A DNA stretch of 64,000 nt from Physcomitrium patens (taxonomy: Eukaryota > Streptophyta > Bryopsida > Funariales > Funariaceae). The notes beneath the pieces were generated by a model. That model was not told the DNA's origin. It made no database searches and worked only from the letters and a program-made list of their open reading frames with translations. The DNA lies in the NCBI RefSeq assembly GCF_000002425.4, contig NC_037259.1, positions 1,650,964-1,714,963 of the forward strand. The letters are read 5' to 3'. Position 1 is the first letter of the stretch; each line of letters opens with the position of its first letter. Of the stretch, positions 25,701-38,672 are shown piece after piece. Made by a program: the position numbers and the translations under genes.

Positions 25701-28051
25701 TTATCCAGATTGTGGCGAGCGCATTCCGCAGTGATTATTATGCCATTCGGTCTTCATAATGAAGCCGAGTTACTGCATTCATGAAGCTGTTTAGTCTATG
25801 ATCTATCATAATGCACACACTGTTTCGTTAACAGTGGTTCTGGTTCATGAATCTTTATAACGTTTCTGCAATTGGTGACTTGATACACATGTCAAAATTA
25901 AAAACCATAGTTCAGCCTTCTCAACCTCAAGTATGAATCCAAACTTGAAGTTAAAGCTCAGACATTAGTTGTTGAATGTTTGCCTTTCTATATTATCCGT
26001 CATTCAGAATATCTTTACCATTGTAGTTGATGGAATTGTGAATCTGCTGCAGGTCAGTACTGTTGTTGCTCAACATAATCAGAGGCCATGGTTTGCGGTA
26101 GTGGTTTGTGTTTATTACACGCACGCTGTTCTGTTTTCTTAGATGAGTTGCTAGATATGGTCTAGTCAGTGACTTCTGGTGTGACAAACTTGTTGAACTT
26201 CGTTGTAGGGTGCACACGCTTGGCTCGAAGATGCTCTGGAATAGTATAATTAGGTGATGGTTGTTGTGAAGAACTTCAATTGCACTTGAGAAAGGCTGTG
26301 TGGAGTGATTGGTTACTGCCACTACCCAGTGCACTATCATTCGGAGATGCTCGGGGATTGAAGTGGGCAGATAACGGAGTCCACTGGCCGTCTTTTGAGC
26401 AGTTGAAGCAAACATTCAACTTGTGCACAGCAGATAGTAGATAACTTGAAACATCATGACTGTGTGCCTTGCATCAGCGGGATCCATTCAGTAGCACTAG
26501 ACTTGGCTGTTCAAGTGACAGTATTTCAGAAATGGGAAACTCGGAGTTCGCACAACTTTCACAACAAACCTAAGCTGTTCACATTTCATTATTACGAATC
26601 AAGGTTCAAGGATTCTCAGAAAGCTAGCATTAGAACACCACAAAGTGTTAAATCACTAACCAACTCTGCATCACTCCATGTCGAATCGTAAGTTTTTTGA
26701 CACCAAGGTGAACAGCATCGGATTAGAGACCACGGTAGAGATCTACGAAAGGGCAAACACGAGAACCCAGCGACTCGATTGGTATCTGGATCTTCAGAGT
26801 TTCTATCTCTGGCGCATCGCCTCGGAAAAGAGTCCAATGGCCGTCCATTGATACCCGAGAGATACACGCGTGATTCGAGCATCGTCGTGTGGAAGCTGCC
26901 GACCCGGCGTTTTGGGGGGCGGGGTCGTCGTCGTCTTGGAGGTCGCTCTCTGTCGACGATGGGTCTCGACTACTACTCTAGCAGCAGCTGCGTCACGCCG
27001 GAGCTCGCTTGCTGGGAATAGGTGGAACGTAGCGCAGCTCGTTTGTTCAAATAGGTGCGTTGCTGGACCTTTTTCATTGCCGTGGCCTAGTTCCGCGTGA
27101 TTGCGCTATCAACCCAATGGTTTTTTTCATTTTTTTTTAGTCCGTCTGAATCGCACTGGGTCTCCGTTGAGGTCAGTGGCGATGATTAGGGCAGGCAGGC
27201 AGGCAGACGCTTCGGTAGCGGAGGTTTATACCGAGGGGGTTCGTTGTAAGTGCTGGGGAATGTAAGTGAGGTTTTAAGGATGAGGAGGTGCTGATCCTGG
27301 TTATAACATGAAAGATGCACTTTCGAGGTTTCTTTTTTGTGTATTTTCTTTCATTCGTCGTGAAGTATGTTTGTTGCTACAGACGGGGATGTGATGGTAG
27401 CGTGGAAGATCATCTTGTGAAATTAGCTGAGTTGCGGCCTATCATTCGTGTATGCTGAATGATTTTGGATTTTATAAAGTGGGGGACTGTGGTTATGTTT
27501 TGTGGTTGAAAATTTGAAGCCCTAGCGGTAATGCTCCAGCAGTATAATGTGTCGTGCAGGTGGAGTTCAGGTCTTCAGTTGTAGTGGTAGGCGTGAAGTT
27601 CTGCAGGATTGTTTCGACGGGAGTATGCTATAGTGAGGTAGGAGAAAGCTGAAGTAGGAGGATTCAGGTTTGCCTAGAACCGTTTGCGAGCAGTGATTAT
27701 CTTTCTGTATCTTTTTAACCAAAATTGTCTACAACTTCAACTCCTCAACTCTCTTGCCTCTTGGTTTTAGCCACGGTTACCCAGTTGTCTTCGCTATCGT
27801 ACGCTGGCGCGTAATTGGAAAAGCACCATACCGTCGTCTTTTGCAGTGGATTCTTGGAGTTTTTTTCCTTATTCTTTTATTCTGACAAATTCTTCATTTA
27901 ATGCATCCTGAAGGTTGGCAGCTATTCGGTACCAACTGAAGTGATGGTGCTGCTGTTGCTTTTAAGCTTCAATTGACTTTTTATTTCACAACCATGTTGT
28001 AAAGATAAAGGGGCATCAAAGGCGAAGCTTTGCAAAGTTAAGAGATTGAAG
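21171..28051. other. Ordinary-composition region upstream of the PGAP3-like gene; no firm coding gene
   Basis: No open frame here shows family character. An ABRE-like cluster lies at 21340-21440. Two stretches (21470-21640 and 23760-23880) are rich in ATGGATG words. TA runs sit at about 21995-22017 and 22730-22752. From about 23,750 the sequence becomes GC-rich, with an open frame of 47 codons at 24348-24491 that overlaps a strong splice donor (GGGAAG then GTAAGAA at 24482). A GC-rich patch at 26860-27060 also looks like leader or promoter sequence. I read 24000-28051 as possible 5' untranslated exons and promoter of the plus-strand gene at 28052, which is inference. Confidence 0.45.
21348..21378. 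promoter_or_regulatory. Inverted pair of ABRE/G-box-like ACGT sites
   Basis: TGCCACGT at 21348-21355 and ACGTGGCA at 21371-21378 are exact reverse complements separated by 15 bp that contain a CCAAT word (ATCAACCAATC). A further CACGTG-containing word (GTGCACGTGTAC) lies near 21420. ACGT cores with GGC flanks are typical bZIP sites in plants. No downstream gene was identified within several kb. Confidence 0.5.
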
Positions 28052-30139
28052 ATGCGTGTGAAGCAGATGTTGCGAAAGTGCCTCCTGCTGGTGGTTCTTG
28101 CGTCTTCTCTTGTGCTTGTCTGCGAGGGTAGCGATGGCGACCAGCGCCCTCGTTACAGGTCTTTCTATATTTTCCTTCCAGCTTAGCGTTTTCGAGTTTA
28201 TGATTCTTTTTTTACATACTCATGTTTGTTAGGCTTAAGTTGACTACATGTAGGCTTGCGCTCGCGCATTGAGACAAAGAGACCTTTTCCTACGAAATTA
28301 TAAGCTTTGGTTGTGTAGGTTTCTAACGCACTCCACATCACAAGTTCGTGCTTTGACTTCAAATTCAAATCCCTTGATAATTGTACCATATTATCCGCAG
28401 TCATTTCGTTTTACGATTTGAGATGATATGACTTAAGATTAGATACTGTTATGATATACTTCAGCTTCGGCAATGTAGTGACGTGTGCAAGTAGATTTTC
28501 TTAAAATAATTTGGTGAACGTAAGAATTCTGGACTAGTTCCTCTGGGAAGAGCACTGATTTAGTGGGTATGGACGGTCACCGTGTCATAGGGAATGCGTG
28601 AAAGGATGTGAGCAGACTGGGTGTGTAGATGGCCAGTGCTACAACAGCTGCAACTTCCAAGTGAATGTTGACTTGGAGGGCAATATTCTTCCCAAAAAAG
28701 CGCAGATCAATTCTCCTCATGAGAAGTTCCTTAAGGAGCCGCTGTACTTGCGATGGAAGAAGTGGGACTGCATCAGTGAGTGCCGCTACCAATGCATGCT
28801 TCGTGAAGAAGCAGACTCAGAGGTTCCGGTTAAATACCATGGCAAATGGCCGTTCGTTCGCATTTTCAGCCTCCAGGTTTGTACTCTCAATTGATCTTTG
28901 TTTGAGTACCTACTCCACTTACGGGAATGTAGTGTAATTCCAGCAGTCGATAAACAAATGTTAATTTTGCAAGCTGTGCTGAATCTGAGGTCTGTTTAGT
29001 TTTGACAGGAATTGTTTTCTCTTTGTTAATGAAATATTGGCATGTCCTAATTGTTCTTGAATGGTGGTTGTCTGAAATAAATTTAGGAACCCGCCTCAGT
29101 AGCGTTCTCTGTGTTGAATCTGCTGGTGCACTTCCAAGGGTTTTCTTCGTTTCTGGTTCTCCTGTACTATAAGCTCCCATCCCGTGCGAAGGGTCCCTTT
29201 TACGAATATGTGGGGCTTTGGACCATTTATGGTCTCCTATCCATGAATAGCTGGATTTGGAGCACCGTTTTTCATTCGAGGTGAGCTATGTATTTTGTGA
29301 TTTGTTTTTCTGACCTTCTGAATGTTATTTTGCTCCTTGATTTAGGGCACTATTTCCCTTTGGCACGCATCACGCTGTTTTCAGATGGAATGTCCCGTTC
29401 ATGTTGGCAGGGAGAGTACTGATCAGTTGCTGGCTTTGTGTTAAAATCCAGAGATATGACATTCACTGAAATGCTGGATTATTCATCAGCTATTGCTTTG
29501 ATTGGTTACTCTTTGATGCTTGCCATCATTCGAACTGGGAACCTTCGATCTGAAGCGGCTCGTGTAATGGTGGCAGCTCCTATAATTGCCTTCATCACCA
29601 CTCACATTTTGTACCTCAATCTTTATAAGTTCGATTATGGTAAGCTGGATTTTGAAACTCTTTGCTCCCTTTCAGTACGAATTTCACACTGAATTAATGA
29701 CTTCATAGGTCTTCATCATATTGGTAGCGTGATTGTAATGGAATAATGTCAGGAAATCCAAGACGGCGTCTCTGTTAATTCGTGTGAATTTACTGTTGGA
29801 ACCGCAGGATTAAACATGATCGTCTGCGTGGTGATAGGCGTAGCCCAGCTGTTGATTTGGTCAACGTGGGGGTTTATCACGAGACATCCAGCTCGTTTCA
29901 AACTCTGTACTGTAGTCTTCGGAGCTGCTTTTGCCATGCTCTTGGAAGTCTTCGATTTTCCACCCCTGTGGGGTATTTTTGACGCCCACGCCATATGGCA
30001 TGGTGCTACTCTTCCCATCACCTACCTGTGGTGGAGTTTCATCAAGGACGATGCAATATACAGAACCGAAATGCTGGTTAAGAAGAACCTAACATCCTCA
30101 GGCTCTTTTTCAGAAGCTGAAACAAGGAAAACACAATAA
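28052..30139 (+). CDS. PGAP3/PER1-like GPI-anchor remodelling membrane protein, 368 aa
   Basis: The PER1/PGAP3 family removes the sn-2 acyl chain of GPI anchors in the ER or Golgi and belongs to the CREST membrane hydrolases. Five exons join in frame: 28052-28158, 28591-28876, 29087-29280, 29452-29639 and 29808-30139 (stop TAA). The ATG at 28052 opens a signal peptide (MRVKQMLRK followed by a Leu/Val-rich core and CEG, about residues 1-27). A Cys-rich lumenal segment with YRECVKGC and WDCISECRYQCM follows, then several hydrophobic spans. The family hallmarks SWIWSTVFHSRD (His194) and EVFDFPPLWGIFDAHAIWH (Asp317, His319, His323) are present and match the expected metal or catalytic residues. 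Length is usual for the family. All junctions are GT-AG. It stands alone between two repeat-rich blocks, with no broken codons, so it is likely expressed. Confidence 0.95.
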
Positions 30140-31012
30140 TGTTTTTTTTGTGGAAACCGCAGTAACTTCTTAATAGTTGGACCGCCACTTTTCTGATTGG
30201 CAGTTTGAAAGAGTTACGAAATAATTATCATCTGGATAGACTTGCATTAGAGATGGGGCATGAATGACGTGACTGTAGTAGTGCTACGGAAGAAAGCCAT
30301 TTCGTCGTCCAGCACTGTGTAGATTGCCTTATTGCACAATATATTATCATCCACTGTTACCTTAATAGCAGATGCCAGGCGAGACTTTTGCTTGTGTTAA
30401 ATAGTCATTTAGCGTTTTCTTTTGTTTCATTCGTATTTATTCATTTTTTTCCTACTTTCTGCCGGAATAGGCCCAGCGGATTCCGCAGTGTCCAAGTCGG
30501 TAAGATTTTTAGTCGAGTCCATTTGATACAAGTTTCGGATTCCTTTTTTTTGTTTTTTCGTTTTTGTTCTTTTCTTATTTCTTTTTCGCCGACTGGATGT
30601 TGACCAGGGGCAAATGGTCCCAATGCTGTAATCAGAACCCTCACCTTCTGTAAAATTATTTCAACTTTTGTCAAAACTGTGATTTCATGTCTTCGTGCCT
30701 TTTTTTGTGAGATATCTACTCTCGTCGGATGACTGATCTTATTCATAAGCTTGCCAACACAATGGTTTGTAAGTAGCCTTTGGAGATATTAGTATAATTT
30801 ACTACTAATCTTTTCCTCCACAGAAAAAGATAATTGCATGTACAAGGGGGTTCCTTCCGTGTGATTCTTGCATAGAGGTTTTGAACACATGGTTAACATT
30901 TTTTATCACATACTATCAATATTGCTACTAAGAGTACTATGAATTTTAGTTTTTTAGTTTTTTGTTTGTTTGTTTGTTTGTTTGTTTGTTTGTTTTTTGC
31001 ATTGTCAATACT
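30140..31012. other. 3' flank of the PGAP3-like gene
   Basis: This 0.9 kb should contain the 3' untranslated region and terminator. It ends in a (TTTG)n microsatellite at about 30962-30992, directly before the Copia 5' LTR. No gene was seen. Confidence 0.6.
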
Positions 31013-31103
31013 TATTGAAGATCAAATGCATGCTCACTTGGTCCATTACTATAGAGTAAGTCAATTCTATGTTAGGGAAATATGCTTATCAACATTACCA
31101 GAT

Positions 31104-33910
31104 GTTAAGAATATGAATCACAAACAATAAAAATCTTAATAAATTCTTATAGCATTTAAATAGAATAGATATTTATTGAAAGATAATATGATATTGAATG
31201 CCTATTGTTCTAGACATAAAGAATAAGATCAAGAGATTCTTGAAACAAGACTAAAATTACAAAAAATATTGATAAAAATGAAGAAGGTTTGAGTCTTGCC
31301 TCCATATATACTATCCAATTAGAAACTACATGGCAATATTCTACAAGACCTCTAATATGTATTCAACATGCAAAATACATATCTAACTTGTTTAACACAT
31401 GTCTAACTTAAAAGACAACTTTTTTACATGTACACCACATGGTTAACTTGTACTACAAATTATCAACATGTATAACATGTGGCCAACTTGTTGGCCAAGT
31501 TTCCAACCTACTAATCAACTATAAACATGTATACAATCAAATATGTATCTATGAAGTTTCTTAAAAACTTTTCTAAAAAACATTGTTAAATCTATCTACA
31601 TTTATTTTTTATATTACACTTTTTATTTACGTAATTATATATGTTCATGACATTATCTTCCTTATTATGGACAAGTTTCATAAGGAACAATAATCACATA
31701 TTAAAGAAGTCTAAGATATAATTAATTGAATTTGTCACATACTTTGATCTTTGTTTTCTTTGAAGATAGATTATAGATCTTCTCAACTATAGATATTATT
31801 CCATACTTAAGTATAAAAACCACCTTAATATTTTATCATTGTTAAAGCTTTTGTAACTTCTTTTAAATAAAATATTTGGAACAATATCAAGGATGGTTCT
31901 TACCTTTGATAATATTATCAAACATTAAGTCTCTTTTAAGGTCAAGTTATCAAATTTATTTTATTTTTCTATCTATTCAAGGAAACACATATTATTCTTA
32001 AAGATCTTAGTATCTATTATATTCTTTTGAAGGTTGTCACAATCTCAATGCTTCATCTAGTAACTCAATAAAAGATAACCACTAAGTTGAATATACAAGT
32101 TGTTGATTCTTTATCTCTTTAGTGCCACAAGTATACAAAAATCCTAAACAAAAATAAAAGATAGAATACAATCTTTATCAAACCTAGTTTATTTTATAAC
32201 AAAGAATTTTTTGACCTTTTATTTTGGTTTTGATAGATATTATTACTAAAAATTATCAATCTTCTTTGCAATATTTACAAGATTCTTGATTAATTTTCAT
32301 GTACATTTACTAATATCATATTTGCACCAATATACAAGATATTCAAACCTATTTTGGTACTACCTTAAGTCTAAGACTTCTTCAATCTTAAATTCTTGAT
32401 TTTTGTTCATTTCTATAAAAAGATGTATAATTTGTATTCTTTATGATATATCCATTGTCTTATATGACTCAAGAAGAAATACATAGAATATAAGATGGAT
32501 CTTCATAGACTTAAGTATGTATAATTAATAAGCAATTAGATTGATCTGTTTATAAAAAAAATGGTTTAAGTCTATAATAATCTAACTTGTCACAATTACA
32601 AGCAGTCTTAATATTATAATAAAGTAACCATAGCTTCTTGCTAATATGGAATTGAGATTATTTCTTACAATAGGCGTCTTTATTGGTTTTTTGTTGTTTT
32701 TGAGTTTCTATTAATTATTCCTTCATTTTTGCATGCAACTTTAATAAAAAAATTGTCATATCTTTTGCTATAAGATTATCAACTTTTGAGAAGTTAAAAG
32801 TATCAAGTTGTGGATAATAAACATAATTAACATTAAAAGGTGTTTGTTGAGTAGAAAAATGTATAGTATTATTATAAGAAAATTCTCTCAATGATAAAAA
32901 AATTGTTCAATCATCTTAATAATAGTTGATGATACATCTTAAATATTGCTTCAATACTCAATTCATCCATTTTATTTTTTCATTAGCTTGAAGTTGAAAA
33001 TGTGAAGATATTTTTATATTCACCTTCAATATCTTAAAAAAGGTTCTTGAAAATCTTAGTACACATTAAGTTCTTCTATCTAATATAAGGGCTTTGTTAT
33101 TCCAATCCACGTCTCACATATAATTTTAAAATTCAGTAGTATATATAATAGCTAAGCATGATGCTTGTTGTAAAGATAAGAGTTTAATCTACACAATCTT
33201 TATTTAAAGATAAGTAGTCCTTTTTCTTGAAGGACAAAATCAATGTTAGAAGAAAAAAATTTTAACTTAAAGAGTGGACAATCTACAATCTTTTAAATAC
33301 AACAAAAGAAGCAAAATGATCCTTTCACTTCTAAAACAAAACAAAAAAAAATAAATTAGTTCTCTTGTCAAACTATTATGGATATAAATTACAAATAATA
33401 AAGACCTTGATAAATTCCTATGTCACTCAAAAAGAATAGATATGCATTCAAAAGTAATATAATATTAAACTAGAATGACTATCATTAAAAACAAGAAGAA
33501 TAAGACTAAGAGACTCTTGAATTATGACTAAAAATAAGAAAGATGCTGATAACAATGATAAAGGCTTTCATCTTGCTTTAATATATATTATCTATTTAAG
33601 AGCTACACAATAATATTCTATAGGATTTTTTACATATATCTAACTTATAAAATTTAAGTCTAACTTTTAAGACAAGTTTTCTACATGTGTACTTTATGGC
33701 CAATTTATACCACTAGATGCCAACATGTGCAACATGTGACAAACTTCTTGGCCTAATTTTCAATCTATCAATCAACTATAAACACATATAAATTCAAAAC
33801 TAAGTCTATGAAGCTTTTAAAAAGTTTTTTAAAAAGATACTATTAAATCTACTTATATTTACTCTCTTCTTAATATTTCTTATTTAATTAATTATATATA
33901 CTTATAATAA
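31104..33910 (-). mobile_element. Internally deleted gypsy family A element inserted in the Copia 5' LTR
   Basis: Left LTR is about 31103-31652 and right LTR about 33366-33910. Both align with the young family A LTR at 62064-62594, sharing blocks such as tctatatatactatc and ggccaacttgttggccaag. The 1.7 kb interior (31653-33365) aligns with 62595-63900, that is the 3' untranslated part, chromodomain and integrase, but no RT, protease or gag was found. The integrase is riddled with stops. CAGAT at 31099 and TAGAT at 33911 flank the element and look like a 5-bp target duplication with one C-to-T change. Confidence 0.75.
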
Positions 33911-34060
33911 TAGATTATTATAGGAATATATAAACTTAAGTTCACCAAGCTCATAAGAATGTGCTTTAATTATTTTATTTTTAAGTATTTTTTTGTAATA
34001 TATAACCAAATTATTGTGTGTATAATTTTATTCTTATATTTTTATTGTTATCCATTCAAA

Positions 34061-34072
34061 TGATATGAGAGC
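34061..34072 (+). other. Primer-binding site of the Copia element (decayed)
   Basis: TGATATGAGAGC lies two bases after the 5' LTR end CA (34057-34058). It differs from the usual initiator-Met complement TGGTATCAGAGC at two positions. Confidence 0.65.
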
Positions 34073-34421
34073 TTAATTCTTGAATTACTAATGCTGCAAA
34101 TTAAGTCACTTCAATGTTGCTCTGTAATAAGCACTTGTATTTAATTGAGGTGCAGTTATAGAACTCAATTTGAGGTACTTATTATGTGTAGTGCTATTAT
34201 TTTTTAGTTACATGAAACATTTTAGCCAATTTGAAATAAACTTGATTTTCAATCTTGTAGAATTTCTTCTAAGCTTTTTTTTGCTGATGATATATTTGTA
34301 CAGAGTTGGATGCTCTTGTGTTGTTAGTCATATTGTATTTAGTGAAATTTACAAGTGTAAATTTTATTTCTTTAGATCACACTTCTTTGTAATAATGACA
34401 TCCACTAGTTTGATACTATAT

Positions 34422-35498
34422 TATTAAGTTGTAACATATCTATAAGGTAAAATAAAAAATATGAATTATAATTTTTTTTAATAAATAAAAAATAAGAAAG
34501 TAATAAATATATTTAATATTAATGCTATTTTTTTATAAAAAGGCTTTTACTTACTTTGTATAGCCATAAACAATACAAAATGAAGTAATTTTTAAAAAAT
34601 AATATTAAAATCTTTAGAAAAAAGTTAAAAGTAGTTTTTAGCAAAACTTTCCTTTAAAAGCTAAAAATTGATACTTAGAGAAGATTGGTTGTGAACTAAG
34701 GTCAAATCAAGACCTCAAGGCACAAAACCACATATCTACAAAAATTCTAAGATTTTTTTGTTGATCAAAGAATAGATTTTGAGAGTAAAATTTATAAAAT
34801 TTCTTTAAGCATTAGATGAATTGAATTTGTAATAATATTATTAGAGCTTTGTAATGTCATGATTTTTTTGTGATGACTTTGATTTTTTTGAAATAAAATG
34901 AATTTATATTTTAGAGCATTTTCTGAGAATTTTAATAAATTTAGAAATAAATTTTTTTGGATATGTGATTAAAATTGTATTAAATATATATTTTAAGATT
35001 TGTTTTGATTAAACAATTGAATTGAAGGCCAATAGTTAAATTATTAGTTATTAAATTTTTTAATTTTCTATAGATTTTATTAAGATTTGATCAAAATTTA
35101 GTTAGAATTTCATTAGAAATTACTTAGATTTTATTTATAATTTTTAAGGATTTTCTTAAAAATTACTTTTCAATTTTAAAAAATATTTTTAAAGATTTTT
35201 TTTAATTTTTAATTTTTAATTTTTAATTTTTTTTATTATTTCTTTGATTTTCTTTATATATATATAAAATATATATATATATATATAAATTTTTTTAAAG
35301 GATTTTAAAAAGATTCTATAGGAATTTAATAAGTTTTGATTAAAATTGTTACAATTCAATCAAAGCTTGTTTAGATTTTTATTTTTATTTTTATTTTTAT
35401 TTTTAAATTGTAAGGTTTTTAGTTGTTACAAATATAAGTTATCTTTTATAGCTAGACGCTTGATACATTTCACAAACACGACGACATGTAATATAATA
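34422..35498 (+). repeat. B-family repeat, copy 2, inside Copia
   Basis: This copy aligns with 54952-56532, for example ttgatacttagagaagattggttgtgaactaagg near 34668 in pieces against 55210. It ends near acgacatgtaatataata. It includes a TA run at about 35260-35286 and degenerate GATTTGAT units at about 35080-35180. It is shorter than copy 3 and has no coding potential. Boundaries are approximate. Confidence 0.65.
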
Positions 35499-35720
35499 TA
35501 GTCATTTTATTAGGTTTAAAAAGTTAGAAGAAATCAATGATCCTACAAAGTAAATAAAATCCATTTTTATTAAAATCCAATATCAATACTAAATATTTAT
35601 ACAATCTCCTTATCTTTTATCTATATATATATTTTTAAAGTAATTTGCTATTATATTTTTCAACTAAGTTCTTCTGTAATATAATCCATAATTTTTTCTT
35701 TTACCTAATAGTTGTATTCC

Positions 35721-35742
35721 AATACAACAACGTTGTTGTATT
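35721..35742. repeat. Perfect 22-bp palindrome at the edge of the C repeat
   Basis: The half AATACAACAAC is followed directly by its reverse complement. It spans the left terminus of the C repeat that occupies 35733-37083, so part of it may be created by terminal repeat plus target sequence. Confidence 0.8.
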
Positions 35743-37083
35743 ATGTGTCTTCTTATTTGAGAGTGTATTGAGTACATGGCTATCAAAGATAAAGTCATAC
35801 ATTGCAATTATTTGAGAAATTCTAATAAGTTTCAATCATTAAAAAAGAAGCAATTTGAATTCCAATGCAAAAGGCTTTAAGTCAATGCAAAGTATTCAAA
35901 AACACTCTTTATAATTATCTTAAGCAAATACAAATCCTAACTATCTTTTTATTTGTTCTTGTTTTGAAACTTCAAATTTTCTTTCCAAAACCTGATCTTA
36001 TGTAGTGAGTTTCAACTAGTTGTAATTCTTGATCTAATTATCCAATTATTGCAAAAAATTTCATATTAGTAAAAAAATAATACATTTTTTATATGCTTAA
36101 AAAATTTCAATCCAATCTAGTTTATAAATTATGAGAAAAATACAAAAGAATGACATTAGTGTCCTTTAGCTACCTACTTGAAGATTGATAATGAAGTTTG
36201 AGCAACAAGTTCTCTATCTCCAACTATTAACTTTAGCTCCAAATTACTATGTAGCTTGATACGTTGGTCTTTTAAAATCATATTAATTTTTTTCTTATTC
36301 CAATAAGTAAATCTTTAGATATCGCCAAAATCCTATCTAATTCTAAACTGCCAACTTCTAATACCTCCTTGTACTAATAACTAAATATCTTTCAATCACA
36401 CCTTTAGACTAATACAAAAATTTATATACAATTAGTTTACTCATTCAACTACGCATTGACAAAATTTGAATTATAGATGTCATACATATCTTACAAATTA
36501 GCTGATAGTGCCAATCCTAATTTTATTGCATAAATCCAAAGTCACCAATACAAATCTTGATTTTTCACAATGATTACAAAGTCATTTCAAAACCTATGAA
36601 AAGAAACTTTATCATTCTAAAAGAATCTTAAATCTAGCTCTTTGACTCAATACTTTGATCTCAAAAATTCTTCCTATTTTATGCTAATCAACTATTTTAG
36701 TAGCTAGAGATTTGATTTCAATTCCAACCCACAGATGGTTGTTCTTTAGGTATCAATTTAATCTTTTCTAGGGATTTTTTAGCACAATCCTATCCTTAAT
36801 TTTATCTTAGAGTTGACTATATTAAATATTTACCTAATCTACTTTATTTTAATTAATTTATGGCCTTTTTTAAGTATTAGAAGAATTTTTTATAATATAG
36901 AAGGTAAAATTGCTAATCAACCTTTAATCTACTAGCTATTAAAATTAAAAAATAAACTAAGAAGCTTTTATAAAAGCATTGTTTAAATGTTTAGAATTAT
37001 TATTAAATCAAGATGATAGATTACAAATCATAATATCATTTTTGCTCAAATTTTTATTATATAGTCGTATTACAATATGATAA
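35733..37083 (-). repeat. C-family LTR-like repeat, minus orientation
   Basis: Reverse-complement alignment to 44235-45555 covers both ends. The right end (gtcgtattacaatatgata) matches the C start, and the left end (tgttgtattatgtg) matches the C end (cacatgttg on the opposite strand). Length is about 1.35 kb against 1.32 kb for the other copy. A small B-like fragment (about 37084-37340) follows on the right. No coding frame is seen, and the unit is most simply a solo LTR. Confidence 0.7.
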
Positions 37084-37369
37084 TATTAATCAACAAAAGA
37101 TATAATAAAAAAATAAAAATAAATGATAGAAAGGTTAGAATAAACCTTTTGCCTTAATACTACCTCATTAAGAAAAAACTTCTATTTAGTTTGTAGGAGC
37201 AAACATACCTCAAATCAAAATAAATGAGATAAGAAAATAATATAGACATCTTAAGAAGATAATTAATAATAGATTTAAACAAAAATTATCTTAAATTAAC
37301 AAAAATTGATATCCAAAGAGGACCAATTGTGAGAAATATAAAATTTGATGATGCTATAAAAGAAATTTT

Positions 37370-38200
37370 TTTTTAGACTTTGTTAGAAAATATCAACATT
37401 TATATCAAAAAGATTAGAGGTAAAATTATTGTACTTATTTTGCATGTTAATGACATATTGAACATGGAGGATTTTTTGAAAAATATCAATTTACTAAAAA
37501 CAACCCTATAAGATTATTTTTATATGAAGGACCTAGGAGAGGCACAATCTTTATTGTAAATTTAGATCATGTAAGATTATGCAAGATTTTACATGGAGAT
37601 TAATTCATATTTTATAGAAAAAATAAATTATAGAACTTTTTAAAATATTTAAGATGACCAAGATGGCATCAAAGAAAGCTTCAATATTGGAAATGACTTC
37701 AAAAGATCTTTGTTAAGAAAAAAAAGATGTACAAAAGATGTACTTTATAAAAAATAAAGCAAGTATCTTGTGTATCTAACAATGTCTATATGCTTTGAAA
37801 TTTGATTTGAAACAAATAATTTATCTCAATTCAACAATGATTATATAAAATCTTATCAGGTCAAGACAAAATAATTTATTTATCATCTGAGTAGTACAAA
37901 TATATTTGAATATCAAGTTCTATAGAAGTGTTGAATTATTGCAATTGTTAGCATTCAAAAATGCCAATTAGAAAAAAAATGAAGGATTAAATTTAATTAT
38001 AATTTTTTGCTATCTTTTTGGTGGAGGAGTTATAACATGGTTCTTAAAGAAAATCATGTTTTCACTTGTACTTTTGTTAAAATAGAATATATTATATTTT
38101 TTATAAAGACAAGAGATATGTGGTTTTGATGATTCTTATTTGAAGTTGAGTGTTCATAAGGTTTAATTTGTTTATGCCCAAATAATCAAATAATAATCAA
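37370..38200 (+). pseudogene. Copia reverse transcriptase-RNase H remnant
   Basis: The translation holds, between stops and shifts, VLILHVNDILNM (degenerate YVDDM box region), YFYMKDLGEAQSLL (matching FxMKDLGEAxxxLG), and further on WWRSYNMVLKENHVF with TFVKIEYI, which corresponds to GGAISWxSKKQxxVALSTxEAEY. The order is that of Ty1/Copia pol. It sits directly upstream of the 3' LTR as expected. Numerous stops, an eroded catalytic box and strong AT bias show an old inactive copy. Confidence 0.75.
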
Positions 38201-38672
38201 AGTAATATACAATCTATATTTCTACTCTAATTCCAAACACATTCATAGATATTTTTTTAATTCTTTATATATACATTGTTTTGATATTTTAAAATAAATA
38301 TTTTTTCCAATAAAAGATTTGGTAGAAAATTTCTTTATTAAATTTTTTTTATTCTAATTTTTGTAAAACACAGAAATTATCTAGGTCTATATAAATTAGT
38401 TGAATGATTAACGTAGTAGAAATTATTTAAAAAAGAGTGTTGAAAACCAAAGACATATCTGCTTGGTCCATTATTATAGATTGAAATTTATTCTAAGTTG
38501 GATACATGTATTTATCTATCATCTTAAATTAGTGCAAGATTATATGGATTTAAATTCATCAAGCTTACCATACTATGGCTTAATTCTCTTATTTTTAAGT
38601 ATTTTATTGTAATATACTATCCAAATATTTTGAATGTAGGTATATTAATGTATTCTTGTTATTATCTATTCA

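Larger units (their letters stand above)
31013..38672 (+). mobile_element. Decayed Copia retrotransposon containing nested insertions
   Basis: The 3' LTR is 38438-38672 (235 bp). The 5' LTR is split: 31013-31103 and about 33916-34058, together 234 bp. The two LTRs align along their length, for example cttggtccattacta against cttggtccattatta. The 5' LTR is followed after two bases by TGATATGAGAGC (34061), a decayed copy of the initiator-Met primer-binding site TGGTATCAGAGC. The 3' LTR is preceded by a purine tract AAAAAAGAG at 38429-38437. Between lie a gypsy element in the 5' LTR, B and C repeats, and an RT-RNase H remnant. No clear host target duplication was found at the outer ends. Confidence 0.8.

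Noticed and set aside
29340..29451. Alternative acceptor at 29345 extending exon 4 of the PGAP3-like gene
   Set aside because: The frame would insert an unconserved stretch before RDMTFTEMLDY; the acceptor at 29451 restores the family alignment and phase.
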